Positions 38,909 to 49,541 of a stretch of DNA of 64,000 bases are shown in pieces (the stretch's first letter is position 1; the number at the start of each line of letters is the position of its first letter). The notes beneath the pieces were generated by a model. That model was not told the origin of the DNA, made no database searches, and saw nothing but the letters and a program-made list of their open reading frames with translations. Source of the DNA: Paracoccaceae bacterium (GTDB lineage: Bacteria; Pseudomonadota; Alphaproteobacteria; Rhodobacterales; Rhodobacteraceae); the NCBI GenBank assembly GCA_022448245.1, contig JAKVCO010000013.1, forward strand, positions 45,046 through 109,045, in the 5' to 3' direction. A program made the translations under genes and the position numbers.

Positions 38909-40096
38909 TTAGCGGAAGTTCACGGTGACGTTTGCGCCGTCCTGAACTTCGATCTCACGGTAAGAGCCTGCGGCTTCACCGGGACCCACGAGCTCAACTG
39001 CGGAACCACCCACGTAGTCGATGTCGCCACCGGCACGGATGATTTCGAGCGCCTTGGCGAGCTCACCAGGCAGAATCGGCTCACCGGGGGCGTTTGCCAC
39101 ATTGAGGATCTCGGAGGCGTACTCTGCCGGGTCGTTGGAACCAGCTGCTTCCATGGCGAGCATGAAGATTGCAGCCGCGTCATAGGACTCAGGCGTGTAG
39201 GGCGAGGTTGCGTCGAACGCGTCGCCGGCTGCTGCCACGAGGGCGTCGATGCCGTCACCGCCGGAACCGGCGATCTGACCGAAGGAACCGTTGAGGTCTG
39301 GGCCCACGTTCTCAGGAAGGCTGTCGCCGATCATGCCGCCGGGCAGACCGAACTGGTCCCACGCGCCTGCGTCGAGGGACGCGCGAATGATGCCCAGACC
39401 ACCTTGGTCAAGGTAGCCAGCCACGACGAGCAGGTCACCGCCAGCTGCGTCGAGTTCGGCGATTTCTGCGGAGTAGTCGGCTTTGCCGTCTTCGTGTGCG
39501 GAAACGATCGTCACTTCGCCGCCCATGGCTTCGAAGTTAGCTTGGATCGCGTCTGCGAGACCCTTGCCGTAGTCGTTGTTGGTGTAGGTCAGAGCGATAG
39601 AATCGATGCCGCGCTCTTTCAGAATCTCTGCCATCACCTGGCCTTCACGCGCGTCGGAAGGTGCGGTGCGGAAGAAGAGGCCGTTGTCCTCAACCGTGGA
39701 CAGGGCAGGCGATGTGGCGGACGGCGAGATCATGACCATGCCGTTCGGGATCGCGACGTTTGCGAGGATTGCGCCCGTCACACCGGAGCAGTCACCGCCC
39801 ACGATGCCGTTCACACCTTCTGCAATCATCATTTCGGCGTTGGTCGTGGCCAGGCCGTTGTCGATACAGCCAGTGTCGGCGGTGATCACTTCAACGGAGT
39901 GACCGTCGAGGATGCCGCCAGCTGCGTTCACTTCGTCCACGGCGAGCTGTGCGCCGTTGCCCATTGGGCCGGTCAGCGATTCGATCGGGCCCGTGAAGCC
40001 GAGCAGAACGCCGAGCTTGATTTCGATGTGGCCACCGGCGTTCGCCGCGCCTGCCATCAGTGCTGTGGCCGCAGAGGCCATAAGCAGCTTTTTCAT
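38909..40096 (-). CDS. branched-chain amino acid ABC transporter substrate-binding protein
   Basis: Signal peptide; IKLGVLLGFTGPIESLTGPMGNGAQLAVDEVNAAGGILDG. Confidence 0.94.
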   Translation of the reverse strand: MKKLLMASAATALMAGAANAGGHIEIKLGVLLGFTGPIESLTGPMGNGAQLAVDEVNAAGGILDGHSVEVITADTGCIDNGLATTNAEMMIAEGVNGIVGGDCSGVTGAILANVAIPNGMVMISPSATSPALSTVEDNGLFFRTAPSDAREGQVMAEILKERGIDSIALTYTNNDYGKGLADAIQANFEAMGGEVTIVSAHEDGKADYSAEIAELDAAGGDLLVVAGYLDQGGLGIIRASLDAGAWDQFGLPGGMIGDSLPENVGPDLNGSFGQIAGSGGDGIDALVAAAGDAFDATSPYTPESYDAAAIFMLAMEAAGSNDPAEYASEILNVANAPGEPILPGELAKALEIIRAGGDIDYVGGSAVELVGPGEAAGSYREIEVQDGANVTVNFR

Positions 40097-40241
40097 TTAG
40101 TTTCTCCCAGTTGGATTTCTTTCCACCCGGGAGCCTAGCAATGATGACGAAAAAGGAAAGCAAGTTCCGGTGTCTGCTTTCGCGAAAAGGTGACGGGAAG
40201 TCGGGGAAAAAGCGCCTATCTTCCCGTTAAAGGAGTACACC

Positions 40242-41336
40242 ATGATCCGAACTGCCCTTGCCGTCGTTCTTATTGCCGTTGCGTCAACTTCTGCAGCTCA
40301 GGTCCAGACCTCGGCGGGATCGGTCTCCGTCTCGCCGGTCTTGTCGGGTCTCGATGCCCCGTGGGGCTTTGGATTTTTGCCGTCGGGTGAGGTGGTGCTG
40401 ACCGAAAAACGCGGCGACGTGTTGCTTTTGACGCCAGGCGAGGACGCGCGCGTGATCGGGTCTGTTGATGTCGAAGATCAGGGGCAGGGTGGGCTGCTTG
40501 ATGTCCTCGTCCCGCGCGATTTCGCTGAGCGCCGGGAGCTCTACTTCACTTTCGCCAAGGATCAGGGGCGCGGATCGAACACCGCCCTGGCCCGTGGAAC
40601 GCTGGGGACGGATGGGCGCCTTACCGATGTTGAGACGATTTGGGAGGCAGCGCGCGGCGCGTCCGGTGGGCGCCACTTCGGATCACGTCTCCTGGAGGCA
40701 CGGGACGGCACGCTTTACCTCACCATCGGCGACCGGGGCGACAGGCCCTCGGCCCAGAACCGCGACATTGAGAACGGCTCTGTCGTGCGGATCACCCGCG
40801 ACGGTGCAATCCCGTCATCGAACCCCTTTGTTGGCGCCGATGGACGCCCGGGCATTTGGTCGTACGGGCACAGAAATCCGCAAGGCATGGCCATGGACGC
40901 GCAGGGCCGCATCTGGACCGTGGAGCACGGCGCAGCAGGCGGGGACGAGATCAACCTGATTGAGAAGGGTGCCAACTACGGCTGGCCGGTGATTTCCTAT
41001 GGACGTCACTACAGCGGCGCCAAGATTGGCGAGGGCACCGCCAAGGACGGGCTGGAACAGCCCGCCTTCTATTGGGACCCTTCAATCGCGCCCTCGGGCA
41101 TGATGATCTATCAGGGCGACCTTTTCCCAGAATGGCGCGGTGATATTTTTGTGGGCTCACTCAAGTTCGACATGATCTCGCGGCTCGAAGCGGGCGGGTC
41201 AGTCAGTGAGGCCGAGCGGATTGCGTCCGAGGAAACGCTGCGCGTGCGCGACATCCGCGAGGCGCCGGACGGGTCGATCTGGTTTCTCAGCATCGGAAAC
41301 GGCGCGCTCTACCGCATGGCACCCGCGGGCGCGTAA
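40242..41336 (+). CDS. PQQ-dependent sugar dehydrogenase (soluble aldose dehydrogenase family)
   Basis: GLDAPWGFGFLPSGEVVLTEKRGDV; GHRNPQGMAMDAQGRIWTVEHGAAGGDEINLIEKGANYGWP. Confidence 0.93.
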   Translation: MIRTALAVVLIAVASTSAAQVQTSAGSVSVSPVLSGLDAPWGFGFLPSGEVVLTEKRGDVLLLTPGEDARVIGSVDVEDQGQGGLLDVLVPRDFAERRELYFTFAKDQGRGSNTALARGTLGTDGRLTDVETIWEAARGASGGRHFGSRLLEARDGTLYLTIGDRGDRPSAQNRDIENGSVVRITRDGAIPSSNPFVGADGRPGIWSYGHRNPQGMAMDAQGRIWTVEHGAAGGDEINLIEKGANYGWPVISYGRHYSGAKIGEGTAKDGLEQPAFYWDPSIAPSGMMIYQGDLFPEWRGDIFVGSLKFDMISRLEAGGSVSEAERIASEETLRVRDIREAPDGSIWFLSIGNGALYRMAPAGA

Positions 41337-41343
41337 TCGCGCG

Positions 41344-42348
41344 CTAGACGCTCATCCGGGCGGCCTGGGCACCACGCTCTCGGTAGGGCGTGGTGTTGTA
41401 ATGCGACCGGTAGCACTTCGAGAAGTGCGAGGGCGATGCAAAGCCGCAAGCCAGCGCCACGTTGATCACGCTCATATCCGTCTGCATCAGCAGGTTGCGC
41501 GCCTTCTGGAGGCGAAGCTCCATGTAATAGCGCTTGGGCGAGCGGTTCAGGTAGCGACGGAAGAGACGTTCAAGCTGGCGCGTGGACATGCCTACATCTT
41601 TGGCGAGGATCGAGGGTGAAATCGGCTCCTCGATGTTGAGTTCCATCTGCTGGATGACCTGGCTGAGCCTCGGATGTCGCACGCCGATGCGCGTCGGGAT
41701 CGACAGACGCTGCGTGTCCTGGTCGGTGCGGATGGAGGAATAGATCAGCTGGTCGGCCACTGCGTTGGCGAGTTCTTCCCCATGATCTTCAGCGATGAAC
41801 TTCAGCATTAGATCGATGGAGGCCGTGCCGCCTGCGGTTGTCACGCGGTTGCCGTCGACGATGAAGACAGACTTCGTCAGCTCCACTTCGAGAAACTCTT
41901 CAGCAAAGCTGTCCTGGTTTTCCCAGTGGATCGTCGCGCGCTTGCCATCGAGAAGGCCCGCTTTGGCGAGCGAATATCCAGCCGTGCAAAGCCCGCCCAT
42001 CATCGCACCCCGACGCGCCTCACGGCGCAGCCAGCCCAAGAGTTTCTTGGTGGTCGCGGCGTGAACGCCGATCCCGCCGCACAAAAGCACGGTGTCATCG
42101 CGCGAAATCTCACTCAAATCACGGTCTACCCGGAACTCGGTTCCGGCAGAGCACGTAATGAACGTGCCTTCTTCGCCCATCAGCTCCCAATCATAGAGCT
42201 GCTTGCCTGCCATGCGGTTCGCAATCCTCAGGCTTTCCAGCGCCGAAGCAAAGCACAGCAGCGTAAACTGAGGCAAAAGGACGAAGATAAACTTGCGCGG
42301 TTTTGTGCCGTCGCTCTCAACGTCAATTCGGGGTGGTTGCGTAAGCAT
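41344..42348 (-). CDS. GlxA family AraC-type transcriptional regulator
   Basis: DJ-1/PfpI-like N-terminus, C-terminal AraC HTH MSTRQLERLFRRYLNRSPKRYYMELRLQKARNLL. Confidence 0.92.
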   Translation of the reverse strand: MLTQPPRIDVESDGTKPRKFIFVLLPQFTLLCFASALESLRIANRMAGKQLYDWELMGEEGTFITCSAGTEFRVDRDLSEISRDDTVLLCGGIGVHAATTKKLLGWLRREARRGAMMGGLCTAGYSLAKAGLLDGKRATIHWENQDSFAEEFLEVELTKSVFIVDGNRVTTAGGTASIDLMLKFIAEDHGEELANAVADQLIYSSIRTDQDTQRLSIPTRIGVRHPRLSQVIQQMELNIEEPISPSILAKDVGMSTRQLERLFRRYLNRSPKRYYMELRLQKARNLLMQTDMSVINVALACGFASPSHFSKCYRSHYNTTPYRERGAQAARMSV

Positions 42349-42538
42349 GCCGTAGTCTTACCGTAGATGTCGCACTTTTCCCATGGCTGGGACGCAAACG
42401 CGCGTCAAGAGATGAACGTGCTCACGGGTATCACAACGACGAATTAGCCTGTTTCCACGGGCTCAACAGCGATGTATACCGGCGTCTGCTAACGATAACA
42501 CTGCGGGACTGGCCCGCGATATCATAGGAAATAAAGCA

Positions 42539-43906
42539 ATGACCGAGTGGCAAAAATCTGACTGGCGCAACAAGCCCAGGATTCAGATGCCAGAGTATCT
42601 GGATGAGGGTAAGCTCAGCGCCGTAGAAGCGCAGCTCGCACAGTATCCGCCGCTCGTTTTTGCGGGCGAGGCTCGAACGCTGAAATCGCAGCTCGCGGCC
42701 GCGTCGCGGGGCGAAGCTTTTCTGCTTCAGGGCGGTGACTGCGCGGAGAGCTTTGGTGAGTTCTCTGCCGATCTGATCCGCGACACGTTCAAGGTGATGC
42801 TGCAGATGGCAATCGTACTGACCTACGGCGCCAAGGTGCCTGTGGTGAAAGTGGGCCGCATGGCCGGTCAGTTCGCCAAGCCGCGTTCTGCACCCACCGA
42901 GGTGAAGGATGGGGTGGAGCTGCCGTCCTACCGCGGCGACATCATCAACGATCTGGACTTCACGCCCGAGGCGCGGATCCCGAACCCGGACAAAATGCTG
43001 CACGCCTACACGCAGGCCTCGGCTACGCTGAACCTGTTGCGCGCATTTTCGAAGGGTGGTTTCGCTGACATCCACCAGGTGCATGCCTGGACGCTGGGCT
43101 TCACCGACCGTGAAGAGAGCGAGCGGTATCGCGCGATGGCGGGCCGTATCTCTGACGCGCTCGACTTCATGCAGGCCGCAGGTCTGACGTCTGAAAACAA
43201 TGAAGAGCTCGCAAGCGTGGACTTCTACACGTCGCACGAGGCGCTGCTGCTGGAATACGAAGAGGCGCTGACGCGCGTCGACTCGACCTCGGGCAAGTGG
43301 CTCGCGGGCTCTGGCCACATGATCTGGATCGGCGACCGGACGCGTCAGCCCGATGGCGCGCATGTGGAGTTCTGCCGCGGCGTGCAGAACCCGATCGGCC
43401 TGAAGTGCGGCCCCTCGACCACCGAGGAAGACCTCAAGGTGCTGATGGCCAAACTGAACCCGGAGAACGAAGCGGGCCGATTGACGCTTATCGCGCGTTT
43501 CGGTGCAGGTAGCGTGGGCGATCACCTGCCGCGCCTCATCCGGACCGTTCAGGCCGAAGGCGCCAACGTGGTGTGGTCCTGTGACGCCATGCACGGCAAT
43601 ACGATCAAGAGCGCGTCGGGCTTCAAAACCCGTCCGTTCGACAGCGTGCTGCGTGAAGTGCAGGAATTCTTTGCGATCCACCGCGCCGAAGGCACGGTCC
43701 CGGGTGGCGTGCATTTCGAGATGACGGGCAAAGACGTGACCGAATGCACCGGCGGCGTGCGCGCTGTGACCGATGAGGATCTGTCATCGCGCTACCACAC
43801 CGCTTGTGACCCGCGTCTCAACGCGAGCCAGGCGCTGGAGCTTGCATTCCTCGTGGCGGAAGAGCTTGGCCAGACGGCTCAAACGCGTCATGCCGCAGCG
43901 GTTTGA
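42539..43906 (+). CDS. 3-deoxy-7-phosphoheptulonate synthase, class II
   Basis: [66 protein letters not shown]. Confidence 0.96.
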   Translation: MTEWQKSDWRNKPRIQMPEYLDEGKLSAVEAQLAQYPPLVFAGEARTLKSQLAAASRGEAFLLQGGDCAESFGEFSADLIRDTFKVMLQMAIVLTYGAKVPVVKVGRMAGQFAKPRSAPTEVKDGVELPSYRGDIINDLDFTPEARIPNPDKMLHAYTQASATLNLLRAFSKGGFADIHQVHAWTLGFTDREESERYRAMAGRISDALDFMQAAGLTSENNEELASVDFYTSHEALLLEYEEALTRVDSTSGKWLAGSGHMIWIGDRTRQPDGAHVEFCRGVQNPIGLKCGPSTTEEDLKVLMAKLNPENEAGRLTLIARFGAGSVGDHLPRLIRTVQAEGANVVWSCDAMHGNTIKSASGFKTRPFDSVLREVQEFFAIHRAEGTVPGGVHFEMTGKDVTECTGGVRAVTDEDLSSRYHTACDPRLNASQALELAFLVAEELGQTAQTRHAAAV

Positions 43907-43934
43907 ACCAACGCCGTAGCGGCACCAAAAGAAG

Positions 43935-43962
43935 AAGGCGGTCTCCTGAGAGGCCGCCTTTT
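43935..43962. terminator. bidirectional Rho-independent terminator between convergent genes
   Basis: AAGGCGGTCTC-CTGA-GAGGCCGCCTT-TT, A-rich on the other side. Confidence 0.8.
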
Positions 43963-43966
43963 GCGT

Positions 43967-44647
43967 TTAGTCTTGGTCTTTGACGAGCTTGAGATACGGC
44001 CGCTCGGACGGATGTTTGGGGGGCTCAAAGGGCGTTGCGCTTTCGGCAAATCCTGCTGTGAGCGGACGCTCCGACGCCGGGCGGCGGGTGACCATCGCGG
44101 GCTCTTCCTCGCCGCGTAGCGGACGGCGCTGAACGTTGCCCGTCAGTTCAAACCGGCGCGGTGCACTGCCAATGGAACCACGCGTGGGGAAGCAGCCAAT
44201 GGCGCGGCTGATATCACCCAGATCGCTCTTCAGCGGCATCAGGATCATCTGGCCCGCAAGGGCAGGCTTGCCTGCGCCCTCAGGGCTTTCCATCTGCATT
44301 TCGACGACTTCCGGGCCGTTGAACACACCTTCAATCGCATCAAGAAACTGCGCGCGTGATTGCGTGCCAAAGAAGGAGGTGATCGGCATCCCGCGCACGT
44401 CCATCCCCATCATTTCATTGAGCTGCGAGCCAGCAAGGCGAAAGCGGATCACACCGGCGGTCACGCGCTCGACGATAAAGGCATAATCAAGCGCGCTTTC
44501 GATGCCGCGCGGATCAATATCGGAGCGCAGAGGGACGAGGCGGTTGCCACGGAGGCTCTGCCAATAGGCCTCCAGCGCGCCGATGCCTTCAAACCGCTGA
44601 GACTTCGTGAAATCCACCATCGTTATCTCTGCACTTTCGTCAGACAT
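43967..44647 (-). CDS. PAS domain-containing protein (PAS_5-like)
   Basis: LEAYWQSLRGNRLVPLRSDIDPRGIESALDYAFIVERV...RFRLAGSQLNEMMGMDVRGMP. Confidence 0.82.
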   Translation of the reverse strand: MSDESAEITMVDFTKSQRFEGIGALEAYWQSLRGNRLVPLRSDIDPRGIESALDYAFIVERVTAGVIRFRLAGSQLNEMMGMDVRGMPITSFFGTQSRAQFLDAIEGVFNGPEVVEMQMESPEGAGKPALAGQMILMPLKSDLGDISRAIGCFPTRGSIGSAPRRFELTGNVQRRPLRGEEEPAMVTRRPASERPLTAGFAESATPFEPPKHPSERPYLKLVKDQD

Positions 44648-44822
44648 GTCATCTCCTGCTCAACTTACCGCAAATTTGTCGAGCCCCCATCCGTACTTTG
44701 CCAAAACTGAACGCAAATTGGCAGGAAATTTCCCTAAAAGAGTAAACGTCTAGGTTCAGCGGTGCTTGAGAGCAGCGTCCGCGATTGCTAGTCAGCCTCT
44801 AACGACGATGTGAAAGGCCGCT

Positions 44823-45707
44823 ATGACGCGCTCCATGACCGCTTACGCGACCCGCACGGGAACCCACGGACCATTCAGCTGGGTATGGGAGCTCAGGGGC
44901 GTCAACGGCAAGGGCCTCGATCTGCGCATGCGTGTGCCGGACTGGATATCGGGCCTGGAGCCTGCGTTGCGGTCCGCGCTGACGGGCGCGCTGAAACGCG
45001 GCAATATTCAAGCCTCGCTGAAAGTGACGCGCGCTGAAAGCACGGGTGGTGATGTCAGCGAAGATGCCGTGGCCAACGTGCTGAATGGGTTGAAGACCAT
45101 TGAGTCCATGGCCAGCGAGGCGGGTTTGCACCTTGCACCGCTTACAGCCGCCGACATCTATTCTATCCGCAGCGTGACCGAAGGGGCGGGGCGCGAAGAT
45201 GGAGGGGCTGACTTCGCCGCCGCTGTCATCGCCGATATCGCGCCCCTCGTCGCTGACTTTGACGCGATGCGTGCGACCGAGGGCGCGGCCTTGGGCAACG
45301 TCATCAACGGGCAGACCGACACCATCGCAGATCTCGTGGCCCGCGCCAAAGCGCTGTTGCCTGATCGCGCTGCCGCACAAGAGGCTGCTTTCAAAGCGGG
45401 CCTCGCGCGGGTGCTGAAGGAGAAAGACCTCGATGAGGCTAAGCTCGCGCAAGAGCTGGCTCAGCTCGCCATCAAATCGGATGTCATGGAAGAGATTGAC
45501 CGCCTCGAGGCGCATATCGTCGCCGCGCGTGACCTGATCGGCACCGACGGCCCCGTGGGTCGCAAGCTCGACTTCCTGATGCAGGAGTTTAATCGCGAGG
45601 CGAACACGCTTTGTTCAAAGTCGGGCGATACAACGCTCACCGCCATCGGGCTCGATCTCAAAGTGACGATCGACCAGATGCGCGAGCAGATCCAGAACGT
45701 GGAGTAA
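44823..45707 (+). CDS. YicC family endoribonuclease-like protein
   Basis: MTRSMTAYA N-terminus; WELRGVNGKGLDLRMRVPDW; C-terminal KVTIDQMREQIQNVE. Confidence 0.94.
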   Translation: MTRSMTAYATRTGTHGPFSWVWELRGVNGKGLDLRMRVPDWISGLEPALRSALTGALKRGNIQASLKVTRAESTGGDVSEDAVANVLNGLKTIESMASEAGLHLAPLTAADIYSIRSVTEGAGREDGGADFAAAVIADIAPLVADFDAMRATEGAALGNVINGQTDTIADLVARAKALLPDRAAAQEAAFKAGLARVLKEKDLDEAKLAQELAQLAIKSDVMEEIDRLEAHIVAARDLIGTDGPVGRKLDFLMQEFNREANTLCSKSGDTTLTAIGLDLKVTIDQMREQIQNVE

Positions 45708-45710
45708 GCC

Positions 45711-46349
45711 ATGTCCCGCCGCGGCCTTCTTATCATCCTCTCCTCGCCCTCGGGCGCAGGCAAGAGCACCCTCGCCAAGCGCCTGCGCGCCTGGGACAAT
45801 ACGATCCGCTTCTCTGTGTCCGCCACCACGCGGGAACCGCGCCTCGGCGAAGTGGACGGTCAGGATTACCATTTCATCGACGAGGCCGCTTTCAAGCGCA
45901 TGGTCGCGGATCGCGAAATGCTGGAACATGCCCACGTCTTCGGGAACTTCTACGGCTCGCCCCTTGGCCCCGTGCAGGAAGCCATTGAGCAGGGCTGTGA
46001 CGTCCTCTTCGACATCGACTGGCAAGGCGCGCAGCAGATCAAGAACTCCGTCCTTGGGCAGAGCGTGATGAGCGTTTTCATCCTGCCGCCGTCCATTGTT
46101 GAGCTTCGCCGCCGTCTGGTGGGCCGGGGGCAAGATGATGAGGCCGTGATCGCCAAGCGCATGCGCAAAAGCTGGGATGAGATCAGCCGCTGGTCGGAGT
46201 ACGACTACGTGCTGGTGAATGATGATCTCGAGAAGACGGATGAGCGCTTGAAGACGATCATCGAGGCCACGCGCATGGCCCGTGTCCAGCAGCCCGACCT
46301 GCAAGACCATGCCCGTGCCCTGCAACAGGAATTCGAGGAAAGCCAATGA
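45711..46349 (+). CDS. gmk: guanylate kinase
   Basis: [48 protein letters not shown]. Confidence 0.97.
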   Translation: MSRRGLLIILSSPSGAGKSTLAKRLRAWDNTIRFSVSATTREPRLGEVDGQDYHFIDEAAFKRMVADREMLEHAHVFGNFYGSPLGPVQEAIEQGCDVLFDIDWQGAQQIKNSVLGQSVMSVFILPPSIVELRRRLVGRGQDDEAVIAKRMRKSWDEISRWSEYDYVLVNDDLEKTDERLKTIIEATRMARVQQPDLQDHARALQQEFEESQ

Positions 46350-46870
46350 TCTATGCGCTCGAAGGTGTCGTCCCGACGCTGCCCGACACCGATGATTTCT
46401 GGATCGCGCCCGACGCCAATGTCATCGGCAATTGCATTTTCGAGGCGGCGACGTCGATCTGGTTTGGCGCGACGCTGCGCGGCGATAATGAGCCCATTAC
46501 GGTGGGCGAAGGCTCCAACATTCAGGAAAACTCCGTCCTGCACACCGACATTGGCTTCCCGCTCACCATCGGGAAGGGCTGCACGATCGGGCACAAAGCT
46601 ATGCTTCACGGCTGCACCATCGGCGACAACTCGCTCATTGGCATGGGGGCGACAGTGCTCAATGGCGCCGTGATCGGGAAGAACTGCCTCATCGGGGCAG
46701 GGGCGCTGATCACCGAGGGCAAGACCATCCCGGACGGAAGCCTTGTGATGGGCACCCCCGGCAAAGTGGTGCGCGAGCTCGATGAGGCTGCGATCAAGGG
46801 GCTCGAGATGTCGGCCCTCGGCTATCAGATGAATATGCGCCGCTTCCGTGATGGGCTAAGCCCCGCATGA
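46346..46870 (+). CDS. gamma carbonic anhydrase family protein
   Basis: Left-handed beta-helix hexapeptide pattern; [49 protein letters not shown]. Confidence 0.95.
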   Translation: MIYALEGVVPTLPDTDDFWIAPDANVIGNCIFEAATSIWFGATLRGDNEPITVGEGSNIQENSVLHTDIGFPLTIGKGCTIGHKAMLHGCTIGDNSLIGMGATVLNGAVIGKNCLIGAGALITEGKTIPDGSLVMGTPGKVVRELDEAAIKGLEMSALGYQMNMRRFRDGLSPA

Positions 46871-48018
46871 CGCGCCGCCGTCCGATTGCGCCCTTTTCGG
46901 GCCAGCCTCTCGTCAGCCCGCTGCAGCAATCCGTCGTTTATCGGTCCGATACGCCGGATGCGCTTGACGCGATGTACGAGGGCGACGACGCGGCGTTTGT
47001 CTATTCTCGCGAAGGTCACCCGAACGCTCAGCATGTGGCCAGCATGATCGACGCGATGGAGGGATGTTCTGGCGGGATCATTGCACCGAGCGGCATGGCC
47101 GCGGTGACGCTGGCCATTCTCGGCAGCGTTCAGACGGGCGATCATGTGTTGGGGTCCGAGCAGCTCTATGGCCGCTCGCTCAAGCTCTTGAAGGAAGAAC
47201 TGCCGCGCCTCGGTATCCCTACTAGTTTCTTCGATCCGACGGATATCAAAAGCGTTGAGGCCGCTTTGAGCCCGGAGACGAAGGCGATCCTCGTCGAGGT
47301 CGTCGCAAACCCGTCGCTGCGCGTGGCGGATATGGACGGGCTGGCCGCGCTGACGAAGGAGCGTGGGATCACGCTGATCGTGGACAACACCTTCACCACG
47401 CCGCTGGGGTTCCGCCCGCTCGAGCGTGGGGCGGATATCGTTCTGCACTCTGTGACCAAGCTGCTTTCAGGGCATTCGGACGCGATGCTGGGGTGGGTGG
47501 CCGCAAAGGACCCTGAGGTGAACGCCCGGCTCGAGACCATGGCCATCACGATGGGTATGACCGCCGCACCCTTTGATTGTTGGCTGGCCGAACGGGGCCT
47601 GCTGAGCTTTGAGCTGCGCCACTCGCGCACGCAGTCGAATGCGGCTGCCTTGGCTCAGGCGCTCAGTGAGATGTCTCAGGTACGGCGCGTTCTGTATCCC
47701 GGGCGCCCCGATCACCCTGACCATTACCGTGCGGCGCATCTGCTTGGCGAAAATATGGGGGCCATGGTCTCCTTCGAGATCGAACCTGATCGCGCTGTCA
47801 CCAATGCCTTTGTGGAGGCGCTTGATGTGGCTTTTGCACCGACGCTTGGGGACATCACGACAACGCTGTCGCACCCGGTGTCATCCAGCCATAGGCTCGT
47901 TGCCGCGGCAGATCGCGAGGCCGCCGGCATTAGCGAAGGGTTCTTCCGTGTCTCGGTAGGTGCCGAGCGTGAAGATCAGCTGGTCGAGGCCTTCCGGAGC
48001 GCCCTAGTTCAGCTTTGA
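46867..48018 (+). CDS. PLP-dependent Cys/Met (trans-sulfuration) family enzyme
   Basis: [43 protein letters not shown]-Lys motif. Confidence 0.92.
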   Translation: MTRRRPIAPFSGQPLVSPLQQSVVYRSDTPDALDAMYEGDDAAFVYSREGHPNAQHVASMIDAMEGCSGGIIAPSGMAAVTLAILGSVQTGDHVLGSEQLYGRSLKLLKEELPRLGIPTSFFDPTDIKSVEAALSPETKAILVEVVANPSLRVADMDGLAALTKERGITLIVDNTFTTPLGFRPLERGADIVLHSVTKLLSGHSDAMLGWVAAKDPEVNARLETMAITMGMTAAPFDCWLAERGLLSFELRHSRTQSNAAALAQALSEMSQVRRVLYPGRPDHPDHYRAAHLLGENMGAMVSFEIEPDRAVTNAFVEALDVAFAPTLGDITTTLSHPVSSSHRLVAAADREAAGISEGFFRVSVGAEREDQLVEAFRSALVQL

Positions 48019-48342
48019 GCGGTCCGGCAGCGCGATGAGGTCGAAATCGACTAGGGGCGCAGCCATCCGCACCTCTTTTTCAATGATATTCGGCGCAGGC
48101 ACGCCTTCCGCGATGGCCAGGTAGCGCCCGCTAAACCCAAGCCCCTGAAGCCGCCGCGCGAGGTCGGTCGCGTCAAAATTGGCACCCAAGAGGGGGCTCA
48201 TGACCGTATCGGGCATCACGTTGTCCAGTAGCGTGTCGCTGACGTCAGAAAAGGAGACAAAGTGCGCCTCGGCGCCGGCTGCGGCGGAACGCAGAGCCTC
48301 TACCCAGACATCCAGGTCTCCCACGCACAAAACCGTGCTCAT
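48004..48342 (-). CDS. conserved hypothetical protein
   Basis: 112 aa ORF, convergent overlap with the preceding gene. Confidence 0.5.
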   Translation of the reverse strand: MSTVLCVGDLDVWVEALRSAAAGAEAHFVSFSDVSDTLLDNVMPDTVMSPLLGANFDATDLARRLQGLGFSGRYLAIAEGVPAPNIIEKEVRMAAPLVDFDLIALPDRSKLN

Positions 48343-48438
48343 CTACACATCCTTGATTGAGCGCGTTTGGGGTTGCGCTGCCCAGAGCTGTAAACGGTTA
48401 CAGGTGTTGATAGCAATGATTTCTCAACCTTTTGGGGA

Positions 48439-49533
48439 GTGCTGACAAAAACACTCTGCTTGAATTCAGCCCGCAACGCGGCTCATGGCTTGCGTATGGA
48501 TCGAATCGAGACCCTTACAGCCGTCATTGGCGCGTTGTCGCTGCCTGCTTTGGTCATCGGCCGCGGAAAGCGGTTGCTGGCGATGAATGAGCCAGCCTGC
48601 GTTCTGCTTGGGCATAATGCAACGGGCAGCCACTACACGACGGTGCTGCGTCAGCCTGCGCCCATCGAGGCGATCGAGGATGTTTTGGCCGGGAACGACC
48701 GGCGCACTGCTGAGCATCTGGGGCAGGAGGGGGACCGAGATCTGCGCTACAGGCTGGAGGTTGCCCCCGTGGGAGCCTCAAGCGCCCTTGGCGCGCTCGT
48801 GACGTTCCAGGACCTCTCGGATGCCGAAGGGCTCGGCCAGATGCGTCGGGACTTCGTGGCCAACGTCAGCCACGAGCTGCGCACTCCTTTGACCGCGCTG
48901 ATGGGTTTCATCGAAACCCTGCGCGGGCCAGCTACCAATGATCACAAGGCCGCAGCGCGCTTTCTGAGCATGATGGAGACCGAGGCCGAACGCATGAACC
49001 GTTTGGTTGCCGATCTGCTGTCGCTTAGCCGCTTGGAAAGCGAAGGTAGGCTCAAGCCCGACGCGCGCGAGGATATCGTGGCGATCGTCAAAGAGGCGGT
49101 GGAGACGTTGCCACCGCAAGCAGGTGATATCCGGGCGGAGATTTCACTGGCCTTGCCGGAGGACGAAGTCTTTGTCCGCGGCGACCGAGATCAACTGATG
49201 CAGGTGCTGAGAAACCTGCTGGAGAACGCAGTGAAGTATGGCGGGGGTGAAACCCGCGTGGCGCTGACACTTGTAGATCGGGAGCCCATTCTGCGCGGTC
49301 CGGGCGTCATCATTGACGTCACAGACAACGGTGATGGCATCGACCCCCACCACCTGCCGCGCCTGACGGAGCGCTTTTACCGGGTCGACGCTCATCGCAG
49401 CCGGGAGAGAGGCGGCACGGGGCTGGGGCTCGCCATCGTCAAACATATCGTGAGTCGCCACCGCGGGCGCCTGCGCATCCGATCCCTTCCGGGCGAAGGT
49501 TCAACCTTCTCAGTCGTGCTGCCCCGCCTCTGA
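48439..49533 (+). CDS. phoR: phosphate regulon-type sensor histidine kinase (PhoR-like; start may be Met at 48496)
   Basis: MRRDFVANVSHELRTPLTALMGFIETLRG; ERFYRVDAHRSRERGGTGLGLAIVKHIVSRH; upstream of pst operon. Confidence 0.88.
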   Translation: MLTKTLCLNSARNAAHGLRMDRIETLTAVIGALSLPALVIGRGKRLLAMNEPACVLLGHNATGSHYTTVLRQPAPIEAIEDVLAGNDRRTAEHLGQEGDRDLRYRLEVAPVGASSALGALVTFQDLSDAEGLGQMRRDFVANVSHELRTPLTALMGFIETLRGPATNDHKAAARFLSMMETEAERMNRLVADLLSLSRLESEGRLKPDAREDIVAIVKEAVETLPPQAGDIRAEISLALPEDEVFVRGDRDQLMQVLRNLLENAVKYGGGETRVALTLVDREPILRGPGVIIDVTDNGDGIDPHHLPRLTERFYRVDAHRSRERGGTGLGLAIVKHIVSRHRGRLRIRSLPGEGSTFSVVLPRL

Positions 49534-49541
49534 ACCGCCCC

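Noticed and set aside
42431-43714. 427-aa minus-strand ORF antisense to DAHP synthase
   Set aside because: Shadow ORF; no recognisable domain, and the plus strand is a clear class II DAHP synthase.
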